Source of the DNA: an uncultured Clostridia bacterium
GTDB lineage: Bacteria; Bacillota; Clostridia; Oscillospirales; CAG-272
Reading direction: 5' to 3'
Assembly: GCA_944384515.1 (NCBI GenBank)
Contig: CALWTU010000063.1
Location: 1-38,291, forward strand
Length of the DNA: 38,291 bases
Shown: positions 18,578-27,263 of the stretch, piece after piece
Position numbering within the stretch: position 1 is the first letter of the stretch
Layout: every line of letters starts with the position of its first letter
Program-made: the position numbers and the translations under genes
Notes under the pieces: model-generated
The model's database searches: none
Told to the model about the DNA's origin: nothing
Seen by the model: the letters and a program-made list of their open reading frames with translations, nothing else

Positions 18578-20803
18578 ATGAAACTGTTCCACAAAAGACC
18601 GCTCAGTTTAATACTTGGTATTATTCTGGGCACTTTTGTGGTTTTTTCATATTTACCGAACCTATATCTTTATATAGGAGTCGGAGTTTGTTTTGTAATT
18701 TTGCTGTCGGTACTGATTTTTTGGCGCTCAAAAAGCAGGAAAATATTTTTATCGGTAGTTATTATATCGGTTATAATTTCATCTATATTATCCAATTTAT
18801 ACTTTAATAAATGGTTTTATTCTTACGGAAAGTATTCGGAGAACTCAACGATCATTGGTAAAGTTTTAGAGCGCGAGGACACAAGTTACGGGGATAAACT
18901 GTATCTTGAAACATACACAGTAGACGGTTCAAATGCTTCACATAAAATAATTGTCTACATAGGAATAAACGACGGAAATTTTCCGTCCGGATCTGTAATT
19001 TCTTTTACCGGAACAATTGAAGAATTTCAAAACAACAGTGATTATTTTGATACAGGCTCATACTATACCTCAAAAGGAATAACCGGTGTAGTCTATTCCG
19101 CCGAAAATACAGAACTGATAAGAACGGACAGCACTCCGCTAATCTATAAGATAGCTCAATACAGATTTTCTCTTGCGAGAAAAATCGTAAGCAGCACAGA
19201 TAAAAATGCAGGAGGACTGTTATCTGCTCTGCTTTTTGGCGAGAAGTCTTATCTTTCTGAAAAAACCGAACTTGACTTTAAAAGAATAGGTATATCGCAT
19301 ATTTTAGCACTGAGCGGTATGCATTTTGCAATTTTGATGATTGCGGTTGAAATTATACTCAGACGACTCGGGCTGAGAAAAAGAATGTGTATGCTTATCA
19401 GTCTGATATTTTCGGTTTTGTATATGTTTTTGACAGGATTCCCGCCGACAATACTCAGAGCGGGCTTCATGCTGATAATAAGTTACATTCTGAGAATTAT
19501 CATCGGAAATTACGACTCCGTAACATCTCTTTTTACTGCATTGTTTATCATTATTCTCATACAGCCTTACTCTGTCAGAGACATATCGCTTTGGCTCTCA
19601 TTTTTCGCAACTCTCGGAGTGATAGCGGCAATTGAATTCATGCATACCGAAAGATTTAAAAACAAAGCCGTGAAATATATTCTTACATCATTGACAACTT
19701 CTCTGTTTGCCATTATGGCAACTCTTGCATTCACGGTTTTCAGTTTCAAAAATATATCGCTGATTTCAATTCTTGCTACAACCATCTTTTCTATACCTAT
19801 TCAGTTTTTTATTTATGCGGGACTTATACACCTGCTCATCGGAGCAATTTTCCCTACAAAATATATTGTAATTTTGCTTGCAAATATTATATCTTTCCTA
19901 TCGGAACAGCTCTCAAAGTTTAAATTCATTTATTTTTCATGTGATTTTCCTCTGATAAGTATTTTGACATTTATAATCAGCATCTTGTTCTTCATTTTCC
20001 TGATTGTCGATATTAAGAGAAAAAATCTATGTAAGAGTTTATTTTCCGCAAGTATTATTTTTATATTTGTCATTTCTTTTATCATGACTCAAGTTTACCG
20101 TCCCGACAGTCAAATTGTATATCTGAAAAATGAAAACAACGATGAGATGCTGATTTATGACTCAAATGATATTACTCTTATTGAGGCAGGCACGGCAAAT
20201 TTGTCAAGTGCAAATAATCTCAAAAATCTCATTCAAAAAGAAAAAATTACATACATTGATAATTTTATTTTGGTAAACTACTCTGACTATACGGCAAACT
20301 ATTTAGAAGAAATTTTGTCGTTTATCTATATAGAAAATATATACATTCCGAAACCTCGGCTTGGCATTGAAAATGATCACCTTACTCTTACGCAGAATAT
20401 GATTAATGAATACAACACAAAACTCAAACTCCTTGAAGAGGGTTCGCAGATTAATCTTAAAAACTTCAGTTTTACTCTTCTTTATTCTTCTCTGCTCGGC
20501 CATGAAGATAACAGATCTCTTTTTACTGTTTCAAAAGGCGGTAAAGATTACACTTATGCATCTTTGGGGATGTTTGAGACGGATGTGCGAAAACTTACAT
20601 TTTATGCGATAGAGAATTCCGAGTGCTTGATAATAGGCAACTATGGTTATCAGGATTATTACCTTAATTTTACTTATAAGTTTGACAGCCTTGAAAAAAT
20701 TGTTTTTGCCTCAGAAAAAATAACAGTGCCCCAATCAATCATGGAGCACTATAATAAAATTTATATATCTATTAAACCGCAAGAAGAAAATCTTATACAT
20801 TAA
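18578..20803 (+). CDS. comEC: ComEC/Rec2-family DNA-uptake channel protein with degenerate C-terminal domain
   Basis: 741 residues, normal overall length. N-terminal spans (about 10-75) are followed by an extracytoplasmic OB-like DUF4131 region (about 80-190), then the competence domain with HILALSGMH (241-249) and many spans (to about 500). The C-terminal ~235 residues sit where ComEC usually has a metallo-beta-lactamase domain. The metal-binding H-x-H-x-D-H motif is missing: the matching place reads FILVNYSDYTANYLEEIL. ComEC moves single-stranded DNA across the membrane. No comEA is adjacent. The 3' end overlaps the convergent ychF 3' end by 11 nt. Confidence 0.92.
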   Translation: MKLFHKRPLSLILGIILGTFVVFSYLPNLYLYIGVGVCFVILLSVLIFWRSKSRKIFLSVVIISVIISSILSNLYFNKWFYSYGKYSENSTIIGKVLEREDTSYGDKLYLETYTVDGSNASHKIIVYIGINDGNFPSGSVISFTGTIEEFQNNSDYFDTGSYYTSKGITGVVYSAENTELIRTDSTPLIYKIAQYRFSLARKIVSSTDKNAGGLLSALLFGEKSYLSEKTELDFKRIGISHILALSGMHFAILMIAVEIILRRLGLRKRMCMLISLIFSVLYMFLTGFPPTILRAGFMLIISYILRIIIGNYDSVTSLFTALFIIILIQPYSVRDISLWLSFFATLGVIAAIEFMHTERFKNKAVKYILTSLTTSLFAIMATLAFTVFSFKNISLISILATTIFSIPIQFFIYAGLIHLLIGAIFPTKYIVILLANIISFLSEQLSKFKFIYFSCDFPLISILTFIISILFFIFLIVDIKRKNLCKSLFSASIIFIFVISFIMTQVYRPDSQIVYLKNENNDEMLIYDSNDITLIEAGTANLSSANNLKNLIQKEKITYIDNFILVNYSDYTANYLEEILSFIYIENIYIPKPRLGIENDHLTLTQNMINEYNTKLKLLEEGSQINLKNFSFTLLYSSLLGHEDNRSLFTVSKGGKDYTYASLGMFETDVRKLTFYAIENSECLIIGNYGYQDYYLNFTYKFDSLEKIVFASEKITVPQSIMEHYNKIYISIKPQEENLIH

Positions 20804-21887
20804 AGAGGAATTCTACGACATCCCCGTCATTCATAACATATTCTTTACCTTCGCTTCTTAAAAGTCCCTTTTCTTTTACTTTGTTTCTGTCGCCTTCTCT
20901 TACAAGATCATCAAAAGAAACAACCTCAGCCCTGATAAATCCTCTCTCAAAATCAGAATGTATCTTACCTGCCGCCGCAGGAGCCTTAGTTCCTTTTGTA
21001 ATAGTCCATGCACGAACCTCTTTAGGTCCCGCAGTTAAGAAACTTATAAGACCGAGAATCGCATAACCGGATTTTATGAGTTTGTCAAGACCGCTCTCCT
21101 CGATACCGAGGTCAGCAAGAAATGATTTCTTCTCTTCATTATCAAGTTCGGCAAGTTCAGCCTCTATCTGAGCGCTTACTGCAATAATTTCACTGTTTTC
21201 GGACTTAGCGTGTTCTGCAAGTTTAATGTACTGCGGATTATTGACATAACTTCCGTTGACTTCATCTTCAGAAATATTAGCAACATAAATTACGGGTTTA
21301 AGAGTGAGGAGTCTGAACTCGTCAATCTCATGTAACTCTTCAGGCGACATGCCTAAACTTCTCGCGCATTTACCCTCTTCAAGGCATGCCTTAACCTTTT
21401 CCAAAACAGCAAGTTTGTCTAAAAGTTTTTTGTCGCTTTTTGCAGCCTTTGTAGTCCTCTCAACAGCACGCTCAACAATCTCAAGATCCGAAAGTATAAG
21501 CTCGATGTCAATTGTCTGAACATCGCGCAGCGAATCTATGTTACCCTCTACATGGATTATATCATCGTTTTCAAAACAGCGGACAACATGGCAGATAGCA
21601 TCAACCTCACGGATATTTCCGAGGAACTTATTTCCCAGTCCCTCACCTTTTGAAGCACCCCTTACAAGTCCCGCTATATCGACGAACTCAATAACCGCAG
21701 GGGTGAATTTTTCAGGATTATACATTTGTGCGAGTTTGTCGAGCCTGCTGTCCGGAACAGCAACAACTCCCACATTCGGGTCAATAGTACAGAAGGGATA
21801 GTTAGCTGAATCTGCTCCTGCATTTGTTATAGCATTAAAAAGAGTGCTCTTTCCCACATTGGGAAGTCCAACAATACCTAATTTCAT
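20793..21887 (-). CDS. ychF: Redox-regulated ATPase YchF (Obg-related P-loop protein)
   Basis: 364 residues, normal length. G1 is GLPNVGKST at the N-terminus, G3 is [20 protein letters not shown], and a coiled-coil insertion follows. The C-terminal TGS domain contains [25 protein letters not shown]. The G4 site reads Y-V-A-N-I-S-E-D (NxxE), the hallmark that makes YchF prefer ATP over GTP. It binds ribosomes and affects stress responses. TTTTGGAGAAAAT precedes the ATG. It is a single-gene unit with its own promoter. Confidence 0.97.
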   Translation of the reverse strand: MKLGIVGLPNVGKSTLFNAITNAGADSANYPFCTIDPNVGVVAVPDSRLDKLAQMYNPEKFTPAVIEFVDIAGLVRGASKGEGLGNKFLGNIREVDAICHVVRCFENDDIIHVEGNIDSLRDVQTIDIELILSDLEIVERAVERTTKAAKSDKKLLDKLAVLEKVKACLEEGKCARSLGMSPEELHEIDEFRLLTLKPVIYVANISEDEVNGSYVNNPQYIKLAEHAKSENSEIIAVSAQIEAELAELDNEEKKSFLADLGIEESGLDKLIKSGYAILGLISFLTAGPKEVRAWTITKGTKAPAAAGKIHSDFERGFIRAEVVSFDDLVREGDRNKVKEKGLLRSEGKEYVMNDGDVVEFLFNV

Positions 21888-21919
21888 ATTTTCTCCAAAA
21901 TAAATTATTTATCCCAGTA

Positions 21920-21948
21920 ATTATACCACACAATACCAAAATTCGCAA
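21920..21948 (-). promoter_or_regulatory. Sigma-A-like promoter for ychF
   Basis: On the minus strand TTGCGA (21948-21943) and TATAAT (21925-21920) are 17 nt apart. A TGG directly before TATAAT gives an extended -10. It is about 33 nt before the ychF ATG. Confidence 0.75.
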
Positions 21949-22008
21949 TAGTTTTTAAACAAATTAATTAAAGTTCTTTAACTGAATATAAAAATTCATA
22001 ATTTGTTC

Positions 22009-22037
22009 TTGACAGTATCACAATTATAGGTTATAAT
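22009..22037 (+). promoter_or_regulatory. Consensus sigma-A promoter for the response regulator
   Basis: TTGACA (22009-22014), a 17-nt spacer and TATAAT (22032-22037) match consensus at all twelve positions. The gene starts 56 nt downstream. Confidence 0.88.
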
Positions 22038-22092
22038 ACAATTGTTAAGATTACATATTTTTTAACAAAGTTAATAATTGGAGGAATTAAAA

Positions 22093-22782
22093 ATGGACAC
22101 AAAGCTTCTTTTTGTTGATGACGACCCTAATATATGCGATATGCTGAAAATGTATTTCGAAAATGAGGGCTACAAGGTTAAAACCGCAAATGACGGCGTT
22201 GAGGGTCTCAACTGCTTTAAAATTTATGAGCCTGACTTAGTTCTTCTCGATATAATGATGCCCAAGAAGGACGGATGGCAGGTTTGCCGTGAGATCAGAG
22301 AGATTTCCTCTAAGCCTGTTATTATGATAACAGCCAAAGGAGATGTTTTTGATAAGGTTTTGGGTCTTGAGCTCGGTGCTGACGATTTCATTGTAAAACC
22401 TTTTGATATGAAAGAGCTTTCCGCAAGAATAAAGGCTGTTCTCCGCCGTTATAACGCTCATACCAAAACAGTTGATGACGAAGTTGTAAAATTCGAAAAC
22501 ATTGAAATAAGTCTTCAGAAATATGAACTCAAACTTAACGGAAAGGCAATTGATATTCCGCCCAAGGAGCTGGAACTTCTCTACTTCCTTGCATCTAACT
22601 GCAACCGAGTATTTACAAGAGATCAGCTGCTTGATAAAGTGTGGGGATTTGATTATCTCGGAGATTCAAGAACCGTTGATGTTCATGTAAAGAGACTTCG
22701 TGAAAAACTTGAGGGCGTATCCGACAAATGGGTACTTAAAACCGTATGGGGTGTCGGATATAAGTTTGAGACATTTATTTAA
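22093..22782 (+). CDS. OmpR/PhoB-family response regulator (orphan)
   Basis: 229 residues from the ATG at 22093; GGAGGA at 22080-22085 decides this over a TTG at 22078. The receiver domain has the acidic pair VDDDPN, the phospho-acceptor Asp53 in LVLLDIMMPKKDG, the switch Thr in MITAKGD and the Lys in FIVKPFD. The C-terminal winged helix has LLDKVWGFDYLGDSRTVDVHVKRLREKL, shown here in part as SRTVDVHVKRLREKL. It should bind DNA when phosphorylated. No histidine kinase flanks it: ychF is upstream and the topoisomerase gene is convergent downstream. The closest family style is WalR/PhoP-like, but the regulon cannot be told. Confidence 0.95.
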   Translation: MDTKLLFVDDDPNICDMLKMYFENEGYKVKTANDGVEGLNCFKIYEPDLVLLDIMMPKKDGWQVCREIREISSKPVIMITAKGDVFDKVLGLELGADDFIVKPFDMKELSARIKAVLRRYNAHTKTVDDEVVKFENIEISLQKYELKLNGKAIDIPPKELELLYFLASNCNRVFTRDQLLDKVWGFDYLGDSRTVDVHVKRLREKLEGVSDKWVLKTVWGVGYKFETFI

Positions 22783-22806
22783 AATCTCATAATAAAGCAG
22801 TCTGAT

Positions 22807-22855
22807 AAAAAACGACATACTTTTTACCGTAGGTAATCAGTATGCCGTTTTTATT
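22807..22855. terminator. Bidirectional terminator between the response regulator and the topoisomerase gene
   Basis: AAAACGACATACT (22807-22819) pairs with AGTATGCCGTTTT (22838-22850), with one internal mismatch. The stem is flanked by A-runs on the left and T-runs on the right, suiting both converging transcripts. Confidence 0.8.
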
Positions 22856-22866
22856 TTCCAAAAATA

Positions 22867-25092
22867 TTAAGTAAAATTAAAAGTTATCTGAGATAAAGCT
22901 GTACCGGCAGAAGGAATTACATTTTTCTTGCATTTTAATGCTTCCTCTCCGAGCTCCTCTATTCTCTCCGTAACAAAATCAACTTTTCCGTTCTTTTTGG
23001 GAAGTTGAATAAGCTGTGTTCCGGCAGCAGTTCTTGTTGACTTCTCGGGAATTAAATTTGATTTAATCAAAATAGCTTTATTTAAATCGGTTTTTATAAA
23101 TATTTGTTTAGGCTTATCACCTTCGTAAATCGCACCCACCAACGGAGAATCATCCGAACAAGCGCCTGATATTTTCTTGCGCTTAGTCTTTGACTCATAT
23201 GCTTTCATTGAAACTCTCAGCCCCTTGCCGTTCTCAAAAATATATATCATATGGTGTTCGGGAATAATATCGTAAATCATTTTACAACCAACAACATGCT
23301 CATTGTCATCCATATTCAGCTTTGTAGGAACATAGTCTCCCATCTGAGACGGTTTTGAAATGTCAAAATCATTTACCCTCGCGCGGTATATCTGAGCCTT
23401 GTCCGTAAAGAACAGGACATCTCCCCTGTTATCGGTATCCTCCTGATAAATAATAACATCGCCCTCTTTGAGCTTCTGGTCGTCACCCGAGCGAGAACCC
23501 TGAACGGAGAGTTTTTTGAAATAGCCGCTCTTTGTAAGAATAAGTCTGCAGTTATAGTTTTCAAAGAAAATATCCTTAGTCGGACTTACAATCTGCTCTT
23601 TGTCAACAAGCAGTGTTTTTCTCGGCTGTCCGTAACTTTTTTTAACAGCTTTCAGTGTATCAATAAGTTTGCTCTTTAACTTAAGTTCATCTTTTAATGT
23701 CTCGTTTATATCGTCAATTTCGTCCTTGAGCTTTTCTATATCCTCAAGACGGTTCATAATATACTGGCGGTTTATATTTCTCAGCTTTATCTCTGCAATA
23801 TATTCTGCCTGCTTAATTGACAAATTAAAAGCCTTTGCGAGGTTCGGTACAACATCCTCTTCAAGTTGAGTATGGCGGATAATCTTTATCGCCTTATCAA
23901 TGTCAAGCATAATTTGCGCCAGACCCAAAAGAAGATGTAACTTCTCCTCTTTCTTATTAAGGTCGTATTTGAGTTCCCTTTTAACGCATTTTACCCTGAA
24001 TCTTATCCACTCATTGAGCACCTCACGAAGCCCCATGACTCTCGGAGTTCCGTCAATAAGTATATTGAAATTACAGTCAAATGAATTTTCAAGTTCCGTC
24101 GACGCAAAAAGCTTCTGCATAACGATTTCAGGATCGGCATCCTTTTTGAGTTCAAAGCAGAGTTTCAGACCGTTGATATCTGTGAAGTCGGAAACATCGT
24201 TTACCTCTCTGAGTTTTCCCGTCTTTATAAGATCAGCCGATTTTTTAATAATAGACTCAATGCATGACGAATAAGGAATTTCATAAATATAAATACACTT
24301 GTCCTTTTTATCGTATTCATATTTTGAGCGCATCTTAAAGCTTCCGACTCCCGTCTCATAAATCTTTCGCATCTCTTCTCTGTCATAGATTATCTGCGCT
24401 CCGCCGGGAAAATCAGGGGCTTTAACTATGTCAAGCAATCTGTCAATTGATGTATTTGGATTTTTTAAAAGAGCGATTGTTCCGTCACAAATCTCAGCCA
24501 GATTGAATGAGCATATTGAACACGCCATACCGACGGCAATACCCAAATTCGGAGAAATGAGTATATTAGGATAAGTTGTCGGCAAAAGCACCGGTTCTTC
24601 TTTTGTATTATCGTAGTTTGGTACAAAATCAACGGCATTTTTATCAATGCCCGAAAACAGCTCGTTACAAATAGGGTCAAGCTTAGCCTCCGTATATCTT
24701 GAAGCAGCATATGCCATATCCCTTGAATACTGTTTTCCGAATGAGCCTTTTGAGTCGATAAAAGGATGCAAAAGAGCCTCGTTACCCCTTGTCAGTCTGA
24801 CCATTGTTTCATATATTGACGCATCGCCGTGGGGGTTAAGCTGCATAGTCTGTCCGACTATATTTGCACTTTTGACTCTTGAACCTTTGAGCAATCCCAT
24901 CTTAAACATTGTGTATAAAAGTTTCCTGTGCGCCGGTTTAAAACCGTCAATCTCCGGAATTGCGCGCGAAACGATAACGCTCATTGCATATGGCATATAA
25001 TTCTTTTCAAGCGTTACTGTTATAGGTTCAATTCTTGGTAAACTTTCATTTTCCATTGGGTTTTGCGTTGCGGTCTTTTTGGTTCTGCCCAT
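22867..25092 (-). CDS. parC: DNA gyrase/topoisomerase IV subunit A (ParC-like)
   Basis: 741 residues. The breakage-reunion core contains VSRAIPEIDGFKPAHRKLLY and the active-site Tyr133 in SRYTEAKL; a C-terminal beta-pinwheel follows (about 490-741). No GyrA-box (QRRGGKG-type) is seen in the pinwheel, which favours a topoisomerase IV-like decatenase over gyrase. The quinolone-binding segment reads NPHGDASIYE, so the position equal to E. coli GyrA Ser83 is Ala91. The ATPase partner (parE) is not next to it in this window. The gene is last in the coaE-M18-prfA-sua5 run, 26 nt after sua5. Confidence 0.93.
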   Translation of the reverse strand: MGRTKKTATQNPMENESLPRIEPITVTLEKNYMPYAMSVIVSRAIPEIDGFKPAHRKLLYTMFKMGLLKGSRVKSANIVGQTMQLNPHGDASIYETMVRLTRGNEALLHPFIDSKGSFGKQYSRDMAYAASRYTEAKLDPICNELFSGIDKNAVDFVPNYDNTKEEPVLLPTTYPNILISPNLGIAVGMACSICSFNLAEICDGTIALLKNPNTSIDRLLDIVKAPDFPGGAQIIYDREEMRKIYETGVGSFKMRSKYEYDKKDKCIYIYEIPYSSCIESIIKKSADLIKTGKLREVNDVSDFTDINGLKLCFELKKDADPEIVMQKLFASTELENSFDCNFNILIDGTPRVMGLREVLNEWIRFRVKCVKRELKYDLNKKEEKLHLLLGLAQIMLDIDKAIKIIRHTQLEEDVVPNLAKAFNLSIKQAEYIAEIKLRNINRQYIMNRLEDIEKLKDEIDDINETLKDELKLKSKLIDTLKAVKKSYGQPRKTLLVDKEQIVSPTKDIFFENYNCRLILTKSGYFKKLSVQGSRSGDDQKLKEGDVIIYQEDTDNRGDVLFFTDKAQIYRARVNDFDISKPSQMGDYVPTKLNMDDNEHVVGCKMIYDIIPEHHMIYIFENGKGLRVSMKAYESKTKRKKISGACSDDSPLVGAIYEGDKPKQIFIKTDLNKAILIKSNLIPEKSTRTAAGTQLIQLPKKNGKVDFVTERIEELGEEALKCKKNVIPSAGTALSQITFNFT

Positions 25093-25118
25093 TATTTTCT
25101 TATCCTTTTAGTTATTTT

Positions 25119-26168
25119 TTACAGTTTAATTATATTGTGTGCCGAAGCGCGAATCATTCTGTTATATAAAGCCAAACCGATTCCTTCCTGACTGGGAAGC
25201 GGCGCAAATATCTTTTTATACCCTTTTTTATCAACTTCTCTTAAAATATAAAAGAGCCTGTGAGCCTGTGTCAAACGGTCGTTTGAGGCACCGAAGTTAT
25301 AAAAATCAACATTCATAAGGTGCTCTTTTAATATGTCAATATCCTCGTCATATAAAATTACGGCTGTATGACTGTCATCCTCACCTGAAAGATACTCTGA
25401 TATTTTCTCAATGCTTCCGTCAAGAAGTATCAAAGGTGCTTTGGGTGAATAGTGCCGGTATTTCATACCGGGAGAGAGAGCTCTCTCCCCTTCTTTAAGT
25501 TCTTCTGTAACAGCATGTGCCACATTAACTTTCTCACAAACGCCCCTGAGATCATCCACCGTTATTTTGCCCGGTCTCAAAAGCGTCAGTGTGTTTTCGT
25601 CCTCGATTTTAACAATAGTCGACTCAAGCCCGAAATCCGAATCAGAACTGTTAATAATCATGTTGACGCGCCCGTTCATATCATCACACACATGTTTGAA
25701 TGATGTAGGAGAAGGACTGCCCGAGAGATTGGCGGAAGGGGCTGCTATCGGACGCTTTGAATATTCGATAAGCTTTCGAGCAACGGCATTTTGCGGACAG
25801 CGGATGGCAACCGTATCAAGTCCTCCCCTTGTCGTTTTCGGAATACTGCTCTTTGATTTCATAATCACGGTAAGCGGCCCCGGCATGAATTTGTCTGCAA
25901 GTTTGTAGTAAAGGCTGTTTGTATACGCATACTTTTCCGCATCTTGGGGATTTGCTATATGCACAATAAGCGGGTTGTCGGACGGTCTGCCCTTAGCTTT
26001 GTAAATATTTCTTACGGCGTTTGTGTCAGTTGCATCTGCTCCGAGACCGTACACCGTCTCTGTTGGAAAAACTACAAGTTTTCCGTTTCGGATAAGCTCT
26101 GCCGCCGATTTAAGTTTATTAAAGCTTGATCTGTTATTGATATTTACCTTTATAATTTTTGTTTTCAT
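25119..26168 (-). CDS. tsaC: L-threonylcarbamoyladenylate synthase (Sua5/YwlC family)
   Basis: 349 residues. It makes threonylcarbamoyl-AMP from Thr, bicarbonate and ATP, the first step of t6A37 modification in ANN-decoding tRNAs. The N-terminal YrdC-like domain has GKLVVFPTETVYGLGADA, KAKGRPSDNPLIVHI and the conserved SANLSGSPSPT; the extra C-terminal Sua5 domain begins after GMKYRHYSPKAPL. The presence of that domain marks it as Sua5-type rather than short TsaC. Its ATG overlaps the prfA stop (ATGA), so it is probably translationally coupled. The prmC (hemK) gene that often sits between prfA and sua5 is missing. Confidence 0.95.
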   Translation of the reverse strand: MKTKIIKVNINNRSSFNKLKSAAELIRNGKLVVFPTETVYGLGADATDTNAVRNIYKAKGRPSDNPLIVHIANPQDAEKYAYTNSLYYKLADKFMPGPLTVIMKSKSSIPKTTRGGLDTVAIRCPQNAVARKLIEYSKRPIAAPSANLSGSPSPTSFKHVCDDMNGRVNMIINSSDSDFGLESTIVKIEDENTLTLLRPGKITVDDLRGVCEKVNVAHAVTEELKEGERALSPGMKYRHYSPKAPLILLDGSIEKISEYLSGEDDSHTAVILYDEDIDILKEHLMNVDFYNFGASNDRLTQAHRLFYILREVDKKGYKKIFAPLPSQEGIGLALYNRMIRASAHNIIKL

Positions 26169-27244
26169 TCCTGTTTATCGCCTTTTAGTTTTTCTGCAGT
26201 ATCCGCAGCAATCAAATCAACGATTAAACCGTCAATATCTCCGTTAAGGAAAGCGTCAAAAGTATAAATAGTCTTATTTATCCGGTGGTCTGTTACTCTC
26301 GACTGGGGATAGTTGTAAGTTCTGATTTTTTCACTTCTGTCACCGCTTCCAACCTGTTTTTTTCTTGTCGAGGCAATATTCTCGTTTTGCTCCGCCTCTT
26401 TCATATCATAGAGTTTGGAATAAAGAATTTTAAGTGCTTTTTCTTTGTTCTGAAGCTGGCTTCTCTCCTGGTCACACTCGATGACAATCCCGGTAGGTTT
26501 ATGTGTCAGCCTGACCGCACTCTCTGTCTTATTGATATGCTGGCCGCCCGCTCCGCTTGACTTGCATGATTCAATTTTTATATCAGCAGGGTTTACTTCC
26601 ACCTCAACCTCATCCGCCTCAGGCAGTACTGCTACCGTGCAGGTTGAAGTCTGTATTCTGCCGTTCGACTCGGTAACGGGAATTCTCTGCACTCTGTGCA
26701 CGCCGCTCTCAAACTTGAATTTCGAATAAGCGCCCTCACCCATAACCATAAAGTTTATCTCTTTTATGCCGCCAAGCTCTGTTTCGTTAAGACTTACGAC
26801 TTCTGTCTTGAATCCGCGAGATGCGGCGTACATTGAATACATACGGTATAAATCGTAAGCAAACAACGCCGCCTCCTCGCCTCCGGCTCCCTGTCTGATT
26901 TCAACAATTACATTTTTGGAGTCATTCGGATCTTTCGGCATCAACAACACATTCAGTTCATTGACAAGCAAATCGCACTTCTCCGACCAACTCTTGTACT
27001 CATCTTCGGCAAGCTGCCGAAGTTCGGATTCACAGGATGAGTCACGCATCATCTCGTCGGACTCTTTCATCTGTTTTTCCGCTTCTTTATACTCTCTGTA
27101 CTTTTCTATTATCGGTGTCAGCGCCTTATACTCTTTCATAAGCGAGAGATATCTTTTATTGTCCGACACTACATCCGGAAGAGTTATCAATTGCTCAATT
27201 TCTCTGTATCTGTCCTCTGCTTTTTCCAGTTTAGAAAAAATCAT
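26165..27244 (-). CDS. prfA: Peptide chain release factor 1
   Basis: 359 residues from the ATG at 27244, which follows GGAGAGACAG; the TTG at 27256 overlaps that ribosome-binding site. The GGQ catalytic loop is in GAGGQHINKTESAVRLTH, and the stop-codon recognition tripeptide is P-V-T (IPVTESNGR), the P-x-T form of RF1, which reads UAA and UAG. RF2 would have S-P-F. No frameshift is present. It sits between the M18 peptidase gene (19 nt upstream) and sua5. Confidence 0.97.
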   Translation of the reverse strand: MIFSKLEKAEDRYREIEQLITLPDVVSDNKRYLSLMKEYKALTPIIEKYREYKEAEKQMKESDEMMRDSSCESELRQLAEDEYKSWSEKCDLLVNELNVLLMPKDPNDSKNVIVEIRQGAGGEEAALFAYDLYRMYSMYAASRGFKTEVVSLNETELGGIKEINFMVMGEGAYSKFKFESGVHRVQRIPVTESNGRIQTSTCTVAVLPEADEVEVEVNPADIKIESCKSSGAGGQHINKTESAVRLTHKPTGIVIECDQERSQLQNKEKALKILYSKLYDMKEAEQNENIASTRKKQVGSGDRSEKIRTYNYPQSRVTDHRINKTIYTFDAFLNGDIDGLIVDLIAADTAEKLKGDKQE

Positions 27245-27263
27245 CTGTCTCTCCAAATAGAAA

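Noticed and set aside
24300..24800. Long open frames opposite the topoisomerase gene and other core genes (also opposite ftsH, prfA and oadA)
   Set aside because: They have no ribosome-binding sites, unnatural composition (Leu/Ser/Phe- or Arg-rich) and mirror the codon pattern of the true gene on the other strand.
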